DNA of 64,000 nt from Tetrahymena thermophila SB210 (taxonomy: Eukaryota > Ciliophora > Oligohymenophorea > Hymenostomatida > Tetrahymenidae): contig NW_002476559.1 in NCBI RefSeq assembly GCF_000189635.1, positions 806,001 through 870,000 of the forward strand. The letters are read 5' to 3'. The notes under the pieces were generated by a model that was not told the DNA's origin, searched no databases, and saw only the letters and a list, made by a program, of their open reading frames with translations. The stretch's first letter is position 1. Each line of letters opens with the position of its first letter. A program made the position numbers and the translations under genes. Of this stretch, positions 51,282 to 62,546 are shown one piece after another.

Positions 51282-52500
51282 CATTTTTATAGTTTAAAAT
51301 ATCACAATCCAAAACAAATAAACTGTTTTTACTCAAGCTTAAGTGTCAAATTGAGAGATTAATGCTCTTTACTAAACCAGAACATAAGCCTAATGCACCC
51401 ATTGCACCAATTTAATTACGACTTTTTAAAAATTGAAGTAAAAATATATCATTAAATAGTTAATTAGAAGGAAAATATTAAGAAAAAATATGAAATAATA
51501 AGATTAATTAATAGTAAAAGCAAAAGTTGAAAAAATAAAATGATGAGTTAAATTAGCAAAGAAAGAACGAAAAAAAAGCAAGCACAATAAAATGAAAAAG
51601 AAAAAAGAGCTAAATTGTTTTAAATTAGTTTTTATAATTATAAATATCACAATCCAAAACAAATAAATTGTTTTTACCGAAGATTAAGTGTTAAATTTGA
51701 GAGATTAATGCACTTTGTTAAACAAGAACCTAAGCCTGATGCACCTTCGTCACCAATTTAATTAATTTAATTGGAAATATAATAAGTAAATTTATTTAAC
51801 TCATTTCTTTTTAAATATTGAAGAAAAAATATATCATTAAAAAGTTAATTAGAAAAATAAAATGAAGAAAAAATATGAAATAATAAGATTAATTAATAGT
51901 AAAAGTAAAAGTTGAAAAAAATAAAATAATGAGTTAAATTAGCAAAGAAAGAACAAAAAAAAAAGCAAGCACAGTAAAAAGAAAAAGAAAAAAGAGCTTA
52001 TTTGTTTTAAATTAGTTTTTATAATTAAAAATATCATAATCCAAAACAAATAATATATTTTTACTCAAGGTTAAGTGTCAAATTTGAGAGATTAATGCAC
52101 TTTGCTAAACCAATACCTAAGCCTGATGCACCCATTGTACCAATTTAACTGACACTTTTTAAATATTGAAGAAAAAATATATCATTAAATAGTTAATTAG
52201 AAGGAAAAAATTAAGAAAAAATATGAAATAATAACATTAATCAGTAATAAAATCAAAAATTGAAAAAAATAAAATGATGAGTTAAATTAGCATAGTAAGA
52301 ACAAAAAAAAGCAATCATAGTAAAAAGAAAAATAAAAAAGAGCTTTATTATTTTAAATTAGTTTTTAAAAATTAAAAATGTCACAATCCAAAACAAATAA
52401 TCTGTTTTTACCTGAGATCAAGCGTCAAATTTGAGAGATTAATGCACTATGCCAAACCAGAACCTAAGCCTGATGCACCTTCATCACCAATTTATAAAAA
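51282..52500 (-). pseudogene. leucine-rich-repeat gene remnant: four repeat-exon units
   Basis: Four direct units of about 365 bp. On the minus strand each has an exon-like block of 90 nt encoding one 30-residue ribonuclease-inhibitor-type repeat, such as GASGLGSGLAKCINLSNLTL. Blocks lie at about 52412-52496, 52065-52154, 51678-51767 and 51333-51421. Each is followed by GTAAAAAC and non-coding sequence. An AG precedes the third and fourth blocks (counted from 5') at the same phase, so one repeat per exon with 3n-length exons is the likely ancestral design. The block at 51333 has lost one base and the second block lacks a clear acceptor. No start, stop or effector domain was found, so this looks like a decayed piece of a larger gene. 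A still more decayed fifth unit may lie at 52930-53160. Confidence 0.65.
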
Positions 52501-52654
52501 ATAAATAAATATTGGGAAAAACTAAAAATAAATAAATATTGAGGAAAACCTCCAGAAACCATAAAATCTAAAATATTTTCACTTGCAAAATAGCAAGTCT
52601 ATCAAGAAATCACTAAAATTAGGTGAAAGTCATTAAATTTCAAAATAAAAAAAT

Positions 52655-52670
52655 GGGGGGTGGGGGGGGG
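52655..52670 (+). repeat. G-rich tract, G6-T-G9
   Basis: Fifteen G in sixteen bases, within very A+T-rich DNA. No other run of this kind occurs in the window. It could form a G-quadruplex or could be an assembly artefact. It does not match the GGGGTT telomere repeat of Tetrahymena. Confidence 0.7.
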
Positions 52671-54567
52671 TTCATAAATTATCGGCTACATTTATTCCGG
52701 AAAGTATACAAGCAAATGTAAATCTGATTTTTTGCAAAACTCTTTATTTTTGGGTTCGTAAAATTTAAGAATATAAGGTACATATTATTTCAAATTTTAC
52801 ATTTTGAGAGTTTAAAACTTTCTAAAAACTCAAAAATAAAGCATTTTAAAGCTAATTTAGCTTTATTTATTATGTTATTAATATATATAACATTTGCCTT
52901 TTGCAAATTAAATAGGCATTTCACTCTAGTAAATTAGAAGGAAAAAATGATGAAAAAATATGTTTAATATGACTAATTAATAATTTATAAAATTAACAAA
53001 GAATGGAAAAAAAAGAAATCATAATAAAAAGAAAAAGGAAAATAAATCAAATAAATTAAAAGAACTTTAATTTTTTAAATTAACTGTTTTACTTAAAAAT
53101 ATTATAACCCAAAACTAATAAACTGCTTTTATTAAGTGTAAGTTTTAATAGCAAAAAGTGAAGAAAAAATATTAAATAATAAAAAATGAATGATAAATAA
53201 TTAAAAATTAAATTAAATAGCTATTAAATTGTAGTTTTAATAAAAATCAATAAATAATGATGATAACTTCTATAACAAAAATTATTTATTTAAATAAATT
53301 GAAAGTTAAATAAATAAAAAATATTAATAATTATAAAAATAACATTTATTAATAAAATATACTTTAGATCAATATGGAGAACCTAATGAGATAAAAGCGA
53401 AGAGCTTAAAAACTTTTTTTTTTAATTTATATAAATTTAAAGGATATTAATGATAAAAATAATAATTACTTCTTCTAATTAGTAATATTCTTTAATCTAT
53501 TATATCATTTATTATTTATTTCAAAAATTTTGAAAAGCAATTTATGGAATTTAATTAAAATTATAAATGTAAAAGAACAAATAAATTATATAAATTAATT
53601 ATCAAATATTAATTTATAAATTTGGTTTTATGTAGCGATATCACATAAAAATTAATTTAACATTCATTATTTAATCATAATATTTGTATTTAAAATATTT
53701 AATATAGTAGGAATTAGAGATGGCCAGTTAGTTAGTCATATTTGAAAAAATTCTAGTAATTAATTAATGTTCGAATATCTTTTTGAAAACATCATAATTA
53801 TTTTTTAAAAAAAAGAAAGTTTATGATTTTTGTTTATACTTGAATTTACTTTAATTGTTGTAAAATATAAAATTGTTTTTAAAAAATATATGTAATCCAA
53901 CAATTAAGTAAAAAATCCTTTAAAATTGTTAAAAGTAAATAGCTTTTATTTGATTGATTTTTTTATTCATTCTAAATATAAAATGCAAAATCTAAATCAG
54001 TTTTAACTACAGCTATTTATTTATTGTTAAAATAAATATTTAAATAAACTAAATAAATAAATAAATATATTATTACTTAAATTAATTAAAATGAACCAAC
54101 AAAAAATCATTAAAAACTGTAATTATTTTATATCCAAAAATAGGTTTCAATGCTAATTAACAACATGTGCAAGATTAATTTTATTTTTTTTAAAGAATTT
54201 TAGAATACTTAAGATAATTATTTTAAATAAAATTTAAATTATACTTTAATTATTTGAATCATATTGGATAAATAACTTAAATAATAGCTTTCTAATAATT
54301 CTAAATTAGTTAATTTATCAATTTTTTAAATCATAAATTTATTTCATATTTCTAACTAATGCTTAATTTAACTAATTTCATAAACAATAAATCTAAAAAC
54401 CATTTATGAATTATTTATGCTTAAAATTGATTTATAGATAAATTTGAAAAATAAAAAAAAATAAATTAATATGATTTTTAAATTTATCAAACAAAATAGT
54501 TAATCTTTTTTTAATTAATAATTTTTAATATTTTTAATATACCTTAAAAGTTAATATTCTTAAGCTG

Positions 54568-54607
54568 AACTTAACAACTTAACAACTTAACAACTTAACA
54601 ACTTAAG
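54568..54607. repeat. 8-bp tandem repeat, five units
   Basis: AACTTAAC four times followed by AACTTAAG. Lies downstream of the 3' end of gene F copy 1. A simple microsatellite-like array. Confidence 0.85.
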
Positions 54608-54702
54608 AACAGCTATATTATAAAATTTTCATGATACCATGGCATTTTAGCGGCTGATAATTTTATTCAATACTGCAAATATATATTTTTTATTACTATA
54701 AT

Positions 54703-56233
54703 TCAATCATATTTTTTTAACATGTAAATACCATCATAAATGTAAATTATAAGTTCTCCTGTATTTAGCTGGAAAATATTCATTCCATCATTCCACTAAT
54801 TTAATTTTCCTTCATCTTATTCTATATACTCTTAAATGTTGAATAATTCTATAGATTTGCATTTTTTATTTAAAATGTAAAAAACTCTATGTTCAATATC
54901 ATAATGATCACGTTCTATGATAATATTACTAAATAAAATATTGTTTGATATTCTATTCTAGTTGTTTATTAGAAATATTTTATTTTCATAATTATCATTT
55001 TATAAATCGCTGTTGCATTTTAATATTACCTCATTTAGTTTGTTAATTTTTTTTATTTCAAACTTTTTTTTTCTATCAAATTATATGATCTGACTTTTGC
55101 TGCTAACAGTAAAGATATCTCCTTTATTATAAGAAGAAGCTTTATACAAATTAAAATCGCTTTTGTGCATATTTATGAATTTGAATTTGAATTTGATCAA
55201 ATCAAATGAATAAAAGGTTAAAAATGTATCATAAACTTTATTTTCAAATAGCAGGATAAATTCTTTGGTTTCACTATTATAATGAGAGTATAAACCAACG
55301 GTATACTTTGAAAAGCGAACTGACTCTTTTATTATTTAATTTTTATTAAAATCAAAAATCCCAAAATATTTTTTTTCATTTTCTAAATAAATAATTGGCA
55401 AGTATATATTCCCATGAGAGTCTGATTCAAATTTAGAAAACGCTTAAAATAGTATTTAAAGTTGCTAAATATCATTTATGTCTGAATTTTATTGCTTTAC
55501 AGGTAAAATTATGTTTATACTATAGCAATCATTTAAACGGCGAATAAATATAAGCTCAGATTTATTATTATTAAAATGAAATTATTCAATATTGTTTGGA
55601 TACATTTTCCATCTATCATCATATTTAACTTCAAAACTAAAGTTTTAAATTTTATTTATTGTTTAATTCTTTGCAAGTTTATAAACAGCAAAATGAGTAG
55701 CCCACTCATAAACGATAAATTATGAGTTTTATTGTTAAGGTATTTCTTCTTATGATATCTCTAATTTTTTAAGATAAAAAGATTTTTATTCATTAGATGT
55801 AATTAATCCCAAGTGAAGTTTCAGTTGTTCGTANNNNNNNNNNNNNNNNNNNNNNNNNNNNNNNNNNNNNNNNNNNNNNNNNNNNNNNNNNNNNNNNNNN
55901 NNNNNNNNNNNNNNNNNNNNNNNNNNNNNNNNNAATCACTACATTTTTCTTGTCTTAAAGAGAGTATGCATACATGCAATTAAGTAAATTTATCTTTAAT
56001 TCATTAATTGTAATATCAAATGATTCTTTTTCATACAGATGAGTTGGCATAAAAAAGCATCCAAATTATTTAGGATACTCTAATTATTCAAATAATTTGA
56101 AACTTTAAATTGATAGTGTTTCATGTTTAGCGTTATATTTTTAATACAGAAAAGGTCTTTTTATCTACTCAAATTCTATTTACTTTAGCTATTCTTCAAA
56201 TTTGTTCCTAGGTTAAGTGATTAATGTCTTCAT
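54703..56233 (-). CDS. gene F, copy 1: unrecognised protein, interrupted by gap
   Basis: Starts at ATG 56233 (MKTLITQPRNKFEEQLKQ), runs open for 100 codons into a gap, resumes in frame and ends with TGA at 54703-54705 after 377 more codons. Gene F copy 2 shows that about 1.1 kb, or 360 codons, is missing in the gap. The full product would be about 840 residues, soluble, with no signal peptide or membrane segment. Blocks such as HGNIYLPIIYLENEKKYFGI and VGLYSHYNSETKEFILLF have the alternating pattern of beta-strands and could belong to a propeller-like fold, but no family is recognised. In the part where copy 2 is frameshifted, this copy keeps the frame. It is the downstream member of a tandem pair. 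Confidence 0.68.
55834..55933. other. assembly gap, 100 N
   Basis: Exactly 100 N. The left flank matches 59348 and the right flank 60432 in gene F copy 2, so about 1.08 kb is expected in place of 100. Confidence 0.95.
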
Positions 56234-58215
56234 AATTGCTAGGTTTTCCTAAAAATTGAGATTTTATTATCTGATCTATATTTAATTGTTTTTAATCAAA
56301 AAATTAAGAAATAGACAAATTTTTATTTTTTGATTAATTATAAGAAATTGGTAGAATCTTAAAAGATCTCCTAATTAAAAATACCTTTAATGTTTCTTAT
56401 TGATTTTTTAAAAATTTAAATTTATATCCTGATTATTATCACCACCTGACCTTGTTAAAGAGTTAAACCATATATGATATTTTATAAAAAATAATTATTT
56501 TAATCTAACCATCAAAATAAAAAATTACCTTAAAAGAATTTAATACAAAAGTTATTTTTCTTTTTTTCTTTTTCTCAAGTTTTTTAAAAGAATTTATTTA
56601 ATTGTAAGAATTTTTTATTAGTATTTTATTAAAAAACAAAGGTACATATTATTTATATTTATATTTTATAAAAAATATCTTTTGTTTTAATTAATTTTTA
56701 AGCCAATCAATTAATATTACAAATGAGTATTAAAATGTAGAACAAATAATCTAAAACCAAAAACATATTTTTAATAAAATCTAAATTAGTTATAAAATTC
56801 TTAAAATAATAACAATCAAACATTAACATATAAATATAACTAAAAAAAATTATTTATAGTAAGATAGTTCGATCCAATAAAATAATTAATTAATTAAAAT
56901 AATAGATAAATGATAGTAAAGCATTGTCTAAATATTTTATTTATAAATATAAAAATTGTTGATAACCTAATAAAATATAATAAGAGAGCATACATCATCT
57001 TTGACAATTCTATGCATAAAATCTAGTTTATTAAGAATTTTCAATATATCATTACATTTTTAAAATAAGTAAAATATAAAATAATAATAAATTAATTTAA
57101 GTATTAATTTATAGAATAAAATATTTGATTACTTTAAATCTAGCTAGCTAAAATTTACAAGATTAAATAATGATAATTATATAAATATTAATCAATAATA
57201 ATTAATAATAAATACTAAATTTAATAAACTAAGATGAATAATAGATCAGTTTTTAAATTAATTTTAAAATATTTTATAAATTAATATATTTTTCTTATCC
57301 TTATAACTAGTTATACTATTATATATTGTTATATAAATTCTTAGATAAAGTTAGTTTAATTTTAAATTTCTATATTTATATATAGTTATTTCAAAAAAAA
57401 TTTTTTTAAGTGATTTTTTTTTCTAAATGAGTCAATTTATTTGCGAATTATGTCAAAGTATAAATTTTTAATAATATTGCTGAGTAGAAAAGTTGGGTTT
57501 TTGATAAAATTGAGATTTTTGAGTTTTTTGAGTTACATAAAATTCTACAAATAATTTAAAATGAGCCCAGAGAATTAGTAAACGAATCTTTTCAAAAAAC
57601 TAATTTTTTGGAATCATATGATTTTGTTAACTTTTTTTATCAAGGTTTTATTATAATTATAAAGATTGTTGTAATCAATTAATTATTATATTTACTAAAA
57701 TCAAATAACTCATTTTGTAAATTATTTATATTGTTGATTAAAGGAGAAAACAATCCAAATGTTTGCTAATGGTAATTAATTAACAGCTTATTTATAGTAT
57801 AATAAATCTTTTAATTCTAATTATACCCTAATTAAAGTTTTAAATAAATTTATTATAATTATTAAATGAAAAGAATTGAGTAATTTATTTCTATTATTAG
57901 CTTATATAAATTTTTTATTTAATGGATTTAATTCTTAAAAAAAGATGAATTTAAAATATTAGGCTTACTTGATTTAAAACTATTTAAAATTTCCTTATTT
58001 TTCTCATATTTTATTGAATATGATCCACCAAGTTATCAATAAACACTTGCTTTATTTTCTATATTTTTTGCTGTATACAGTACTAATAGATTGATTTTGA
58101 ATATATTGTATATACGCTCATGCAATTTTAATATTGCCAACTTTTTATGATACCATGGTATTTTAGTGGTTGATAATTTTATTCGATACTGCAAATATAT
58201 ATTTTTTACTATATT
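56234..58215. other. intergenic between gene F copies
   Basis: About 2 kb. 56234-57420 is the upstream region of copy 1 and is repeated upstream of copy 2 (60732-61740). The rest, to about 58147, is unique A+T-rich sequence. An 18-codon frame at 57427 (MSQFICELCQS) is too short to call. No gene is supported. Confidence 0.5.
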
Positions 58216-61200
58216 TCAATCTTATTTTTTTAAAATGTAAATTTTACCAAAAATGTAAATCATAAGTTCTCCTGTATTTAGCTGGCAAATATTTTTTAAA
58301 TTCTAATTTAAACATATTTCTTCATCTTATTCTATATATTCTTGAATATTGAATAACTCTAAAGAATTGAGTTTTTTATTTAAATTGTAAAAAACTCTAT
58401 GTTCAATATTATAGTAATTACTTTCTATGATAGTACCATCAAATAAAATATTTTTTGATATTTTATTCTAGTTGTTTATGATAAATATTTTATAACGATA
58501 AATATCATTTTATAAAACACTATTGAATTTTAATAATTCATCTTTTATTTCGATAATTTTTTTTATTTCGAACTTTTTTTTTCTATCAAATTATATGATC
58601 TGACTTTCGCCTCTAACAGTAAAGATATCTCCTTTATTGAAAGATGAAGTATTATACAAATAAAAATAACTTTTGTGCATATTTATGAATTTGAATTTGA
58701 ATTTGATCAAATCAAATGAATAAAAGGCTAAAAATGTATCTTAAACTATATTTTTAAATAGCAGAATAAATTCTTTGGTTTCACTATTATAATTAGAGTA
58801 TAAACCAACGGTATACTTTGAAAAGCGAACTGACTCCTTTATTATTTAATTTTTGTTAATATCAAAAATCCCAAAATATTTTTTTTCATTTTCTAAATAA
58901 ATAATTGGCAAGTATATATATTACCATGAGAGTCTGTTTCAAATTTAGAAAACGCTTAAAATTGTATTTAAAGTTGTTAAATATCATTTATGTCTGAATT
59001 TTATTGCTTTACAGGTAAAATTATGTTTATACTATAGCAATAATTTAAACGGCGAATAAATATAAGCTCAGATTTACTATTATTAAAATGAAATTATTCA
59101 ATATTGTTTGGATATATTTCCCATCTATTATTGTATTTAACTTCAAAACTAAAGTTTTAAATTTTATTTATTGTTTAATTCTTTGCAAGTTTATAAACAG
59201 CAAAATGAGTAGCCCACTCATAAACGATAAATTATGAGTTTTATTGTTAACTCATTTCTTCTTATGATATCTCTAATTTTTTAAGATAAAAAGATTTTTA
59301 TTCATTAGATGTAATTAATCCCAAGTGAAGGCTTTTCAGTTGTTCGTAATTACCATCTATAATTAAACAAGGAAATGTAATAAGGTTATTTTTAAGTATT
59401 GGTGAATAATATTTTAAAATTTTTAATAACTTAGTTATCTCATTCTAGATTTTATATATTGCTTTGAAATTATATTCATAGTTTTTATTGCCTTTTTTCT
59501 TCAAAATATTTAATTAGTAAGTAAAAGTATTTGAAAAATATCTATTTGCATTCTTAAATTCAACTAAGGTATTTCCTTTCAAAAAACATAAATTGCTGAT
59601 GAAATAATCTTAGTTTAACTATTTGAATTCATTAAATTAATCGCCTTATTTTATTTTCTATTTTTGAAACAAGTTTTTTTCTTTCCAATCTATTAAATTA
59701 ATAGGTTAGTTTTGGTTCTTTATTAAAAAGGTCCAATTTGAAAATTCTTTCTTTTATCTATTCTAAATTTAAATAGGTATAACAAAAGCTTAAATTTATT
59801 CATGATAATTATCATAATCAAGATCTTTAATATATTTCAAGCTATCACATTTTGTAATTCTGATTATCATTAGATTAAATTAATTTATTTAATAAATTTT
59901 ATCATTAATAATTGTAAATAAAACAAAGTTCTCTTTCTTCGAATTATCATAGCCAGATAGTGTCTCTTTTTAGCAGCTTTTAAAGTAATAGTTAAATTCA
60001 CTTTATGTGACTGGAAGTAGTCTTAATAGAATGTTAAAATTTTCTTTAAAAATCCTTGATATGACTTGCTTGCTATTTGTATCTATTCTTAATAGAATTT
60101 ACTAATGCTAATAATAAATTATTCCATCTTCTGAATAATCTATTTCATTTTCAAAAATATGAATTGATTTTTTATTAAAGTCATAATCAATATAGCATTC
60201 TTTTTTGATAAAAAATACATCATTTTTTTAGTATTACATTACTAAAACTAAATCTAGAGTAAGTATAAAAATTTAAATTTAGAATCTTGATTTGACAACC
60301 AATAAAATAAATTTAGATCCTAAAATTGCAGCATTGACACTTACATCATAAATATAGTCATCTTCTTTTAATTAAATGCTTGCTTAGTAAGATCCTAAAA
60401 TCAAAAAGTTATTGTTGAAATCTTAAAGTGTAATCACTACATTTTTCTTGTCTTAAAGAGAGTATGCATACATGCAATTAAGTAAATTTACCTTTGATTC
60501 ATTAATTGTAATATCAAATGATTCTTATTCATACAGATGAGTTGGCATAAAAAAGCATCCAAATTATTTAGGATATTTTAATTAGTCAAATAATTTGAAA
60601 CTTTAAATTGATAGTGTTTCAGGTTTAGCATCTTATTTTTAATACAGAAAAGGTCTTTTTATCTACTCAAATTCTATTTACTTTAGCTATTCTTCGAATT
60701 TGTTCCTAGGTTAAGTGATTAAAGCCTTCATAATTGTTAGGTTTTTCTAAAAATTGAGATTTTATTATCTGATATATATTTAATTGTTATTTAAATAATT
60801 ATCAAAAGTATAAAAAAAGGAGTCTAATTAAACAACTAAAAATTAAGAAATAGACAAATTTTAATTTTTTGATAAATTATACGAAATAGATAAAATCTTA
60901 AATGATCTCCTAATTAAAAATACCTTTCATGTTTTTTATTGATTTTTTAAAAGAATTTATTTAATTGTAAGAATTTTTTATTAATATTTTATTAATAAAT
61001 TAAGGTATGTATTATTTATATATTTATTTTATTAAAATATGATTTGCTTTAATTAGTTTTTAAGCCAATCAATTAATATTACAAATGAGTATTCAAATGT
61101 AGAACAAATAATCTAAAACAAAGACATATTTATTAATAAAACCAAAATTAGTTATAAAATGCTTAAAATAATAACAATTAAAATATAAACATATAAATAT

Positions 61201-61740
61201 AACTAATTAAAATATTTTAGTCAGATATTTAGATCGAATAAAATAGTTAACTAAAATAATAGATAAATGATAATAAAGTTTTATCTAAATATTTTGTTTA
61301 TAAATACAAAAATTGTTGATAACCTAATAAAATATAATAAAAGAATAAATCATCTTCTGAATTCTGTGCATAAAATCAAGTATATTAAAATGTTCATTAT
61401 ATCATTACAATTTTAAAATAAGTAAAATATAAAATAATTAATTTAAGTATTGATTTATATAATTAAATATTTTATTACTTTAAATCTAACTAAAATTTAT
61501 AAGATTAAATAGTGATAATTACATAAATATTATCCAATAATAATTAATAATAAATACTAAATTTAATAAATTAAGTTGAATATTAGATCAGTTTTTAAAT
61601 TAATTTTAAAATATTTTTTATTAATTAAAATTTAGAGCTTATTCTAACAACTAGTTATAATATAAAATAATATTATTTTAATTCTTAGACAAAGTTAGTT
61701 TAATTTTAAATTTTTATTTTTATATAATACTTAATTATTG
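58147..61740. repeat. tandem duplication 3, unit 2 (gene F and upstream)
   Basis: Direct copy of 54631-57420, complete. Upstream sequence is more diverged than coding sequence, which suggests the coding part has been under some constraint since duplication. Confidence 0.83.
58216..60731 (-). CDS. gene F, copy 2: unrecognised protein with a 2-nt frame break
   Basis: Runs from ATG 60731 (MKALITQPRNKFEEQLKQ) to TGA at 58216-58218, 2516 nt. The first 600 or so codons are open. Near 58913-58922 an AT dinucleotide run is one unit longer than in copy 1, shifting the frame: HGNIY continues as TCQLFI in place of LPIIYL. The remaining 230 codons are open in the other frame up to the shared end. The copy may be a recent pseudogene, or the run may be a sequencing error. 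The middle part, missing from copy 1, includes INLIDWKEKNLFQ and NSQFIVYEWATHFAVY. No signal peptide, membrane segment or known motif was recognised. Confidence 0.66.
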
Positions 61741-62546
61741 TTGAAATTATATATTATTTTTGAATAATAAAATTTTGCTTCATCGAAGAAAAATTTTTAA
61801 AAAAGGCTAAAATTAAAAAATAGAAAAATCATAAAGATTGAATGATATAAATTAAAATTAATTATAAATATTATTAATTAAATTCTATTATAAGACTATT
61901 TAACATTCAAAATAATAGTGATCTCAATTCACTAAATTTTTGAATGAATTTTGGCTATACCTAATTAATTCTATAAATTTGTTAATTTTTAATGTATTTC
62001 TCTTCATCCATCTTTAATAATTTAGATAAGTTATTATAAAATTAAACAAAAGACTACTCTGATAATACTTTTTATACAATAAATCCATAATATTTTATAA
62101 CGTATGATAACATACAATAAAGATAAAATATATAATTATAAAAGTTATAATCTTTATAAATAAAATCATCAAAAATATCTGGTTTTACAACTAATTTTTA
62201 GAAATTAATACGTGCTCAATAAGATTTATCAATATTTTTGAAAATAGCTGATTTAAATACAACTATAAAAATTAATTAATAATTAGTCTAACATAATTAA
62301 AAGCTTAATTGAATTTAAATAAATAAACTAATATAAATCTTTATAAAAGATTACTCTAAAATACCATTTCTATTAAAAATCCATAATATATTTAAATATT
62401 ACCATAAATATTTAAAACATATAATTTTTATCTAAATTTCGCAAGTTTATAATTTATAGTATAAAAAAAGATAAATTGTCATGTAGTAAAATTTACTTCT
62501 TATTGGGTATTCTACCATGCATTAAAATTAAATCATTTTTATTTGC
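60732..62546. other. intergenic, A+T-rich
   Basis: About 1.8 kb. The first kilobase is gene F copy 2 upstream sequence (duplicated). The rest, to the stop of the cadherin-like gene, has no sustained frame or recognisable site. Confidence 0.5.

Larger units (their letters stand above)
52501..54702. other. long non-coding region
   Basis: About 2.2 kb. Contains a G-rich tract (52655-52670), a possible decayed LRR unit (52930-53160), an 8-bp repeat (54568-54607) and the left edge of the gene F duplication near 54631. Otherwise very A+T-rich with no supported gene. Confidence 0.5.
54631..57420. repeat. tandem duplication 3, unit 1 (gene F and upstream)
   Basis: Matches 58147-61740 directly, starting at ATGATACCATGG in both. 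Unit 1 is shorter because of the gap. The match covers the whole gene and about 1.1 kb upstream. Confidence 0.83.

Noticed and set aside
51282-52500. Regular 365-bp repeats as a CRISPR-like or satellite array
   Set aside because: Units contain a conserved LRR-coding block with splice-like edges; spacing and content fit duplicated exon-intron units of a eukaryotic gene.
57427-57480. Short MSQFICELCQS frame with a CxxC pair
   Set aside because: Ends at TGA after 18 codons, and no splice donor leads to a further exon.
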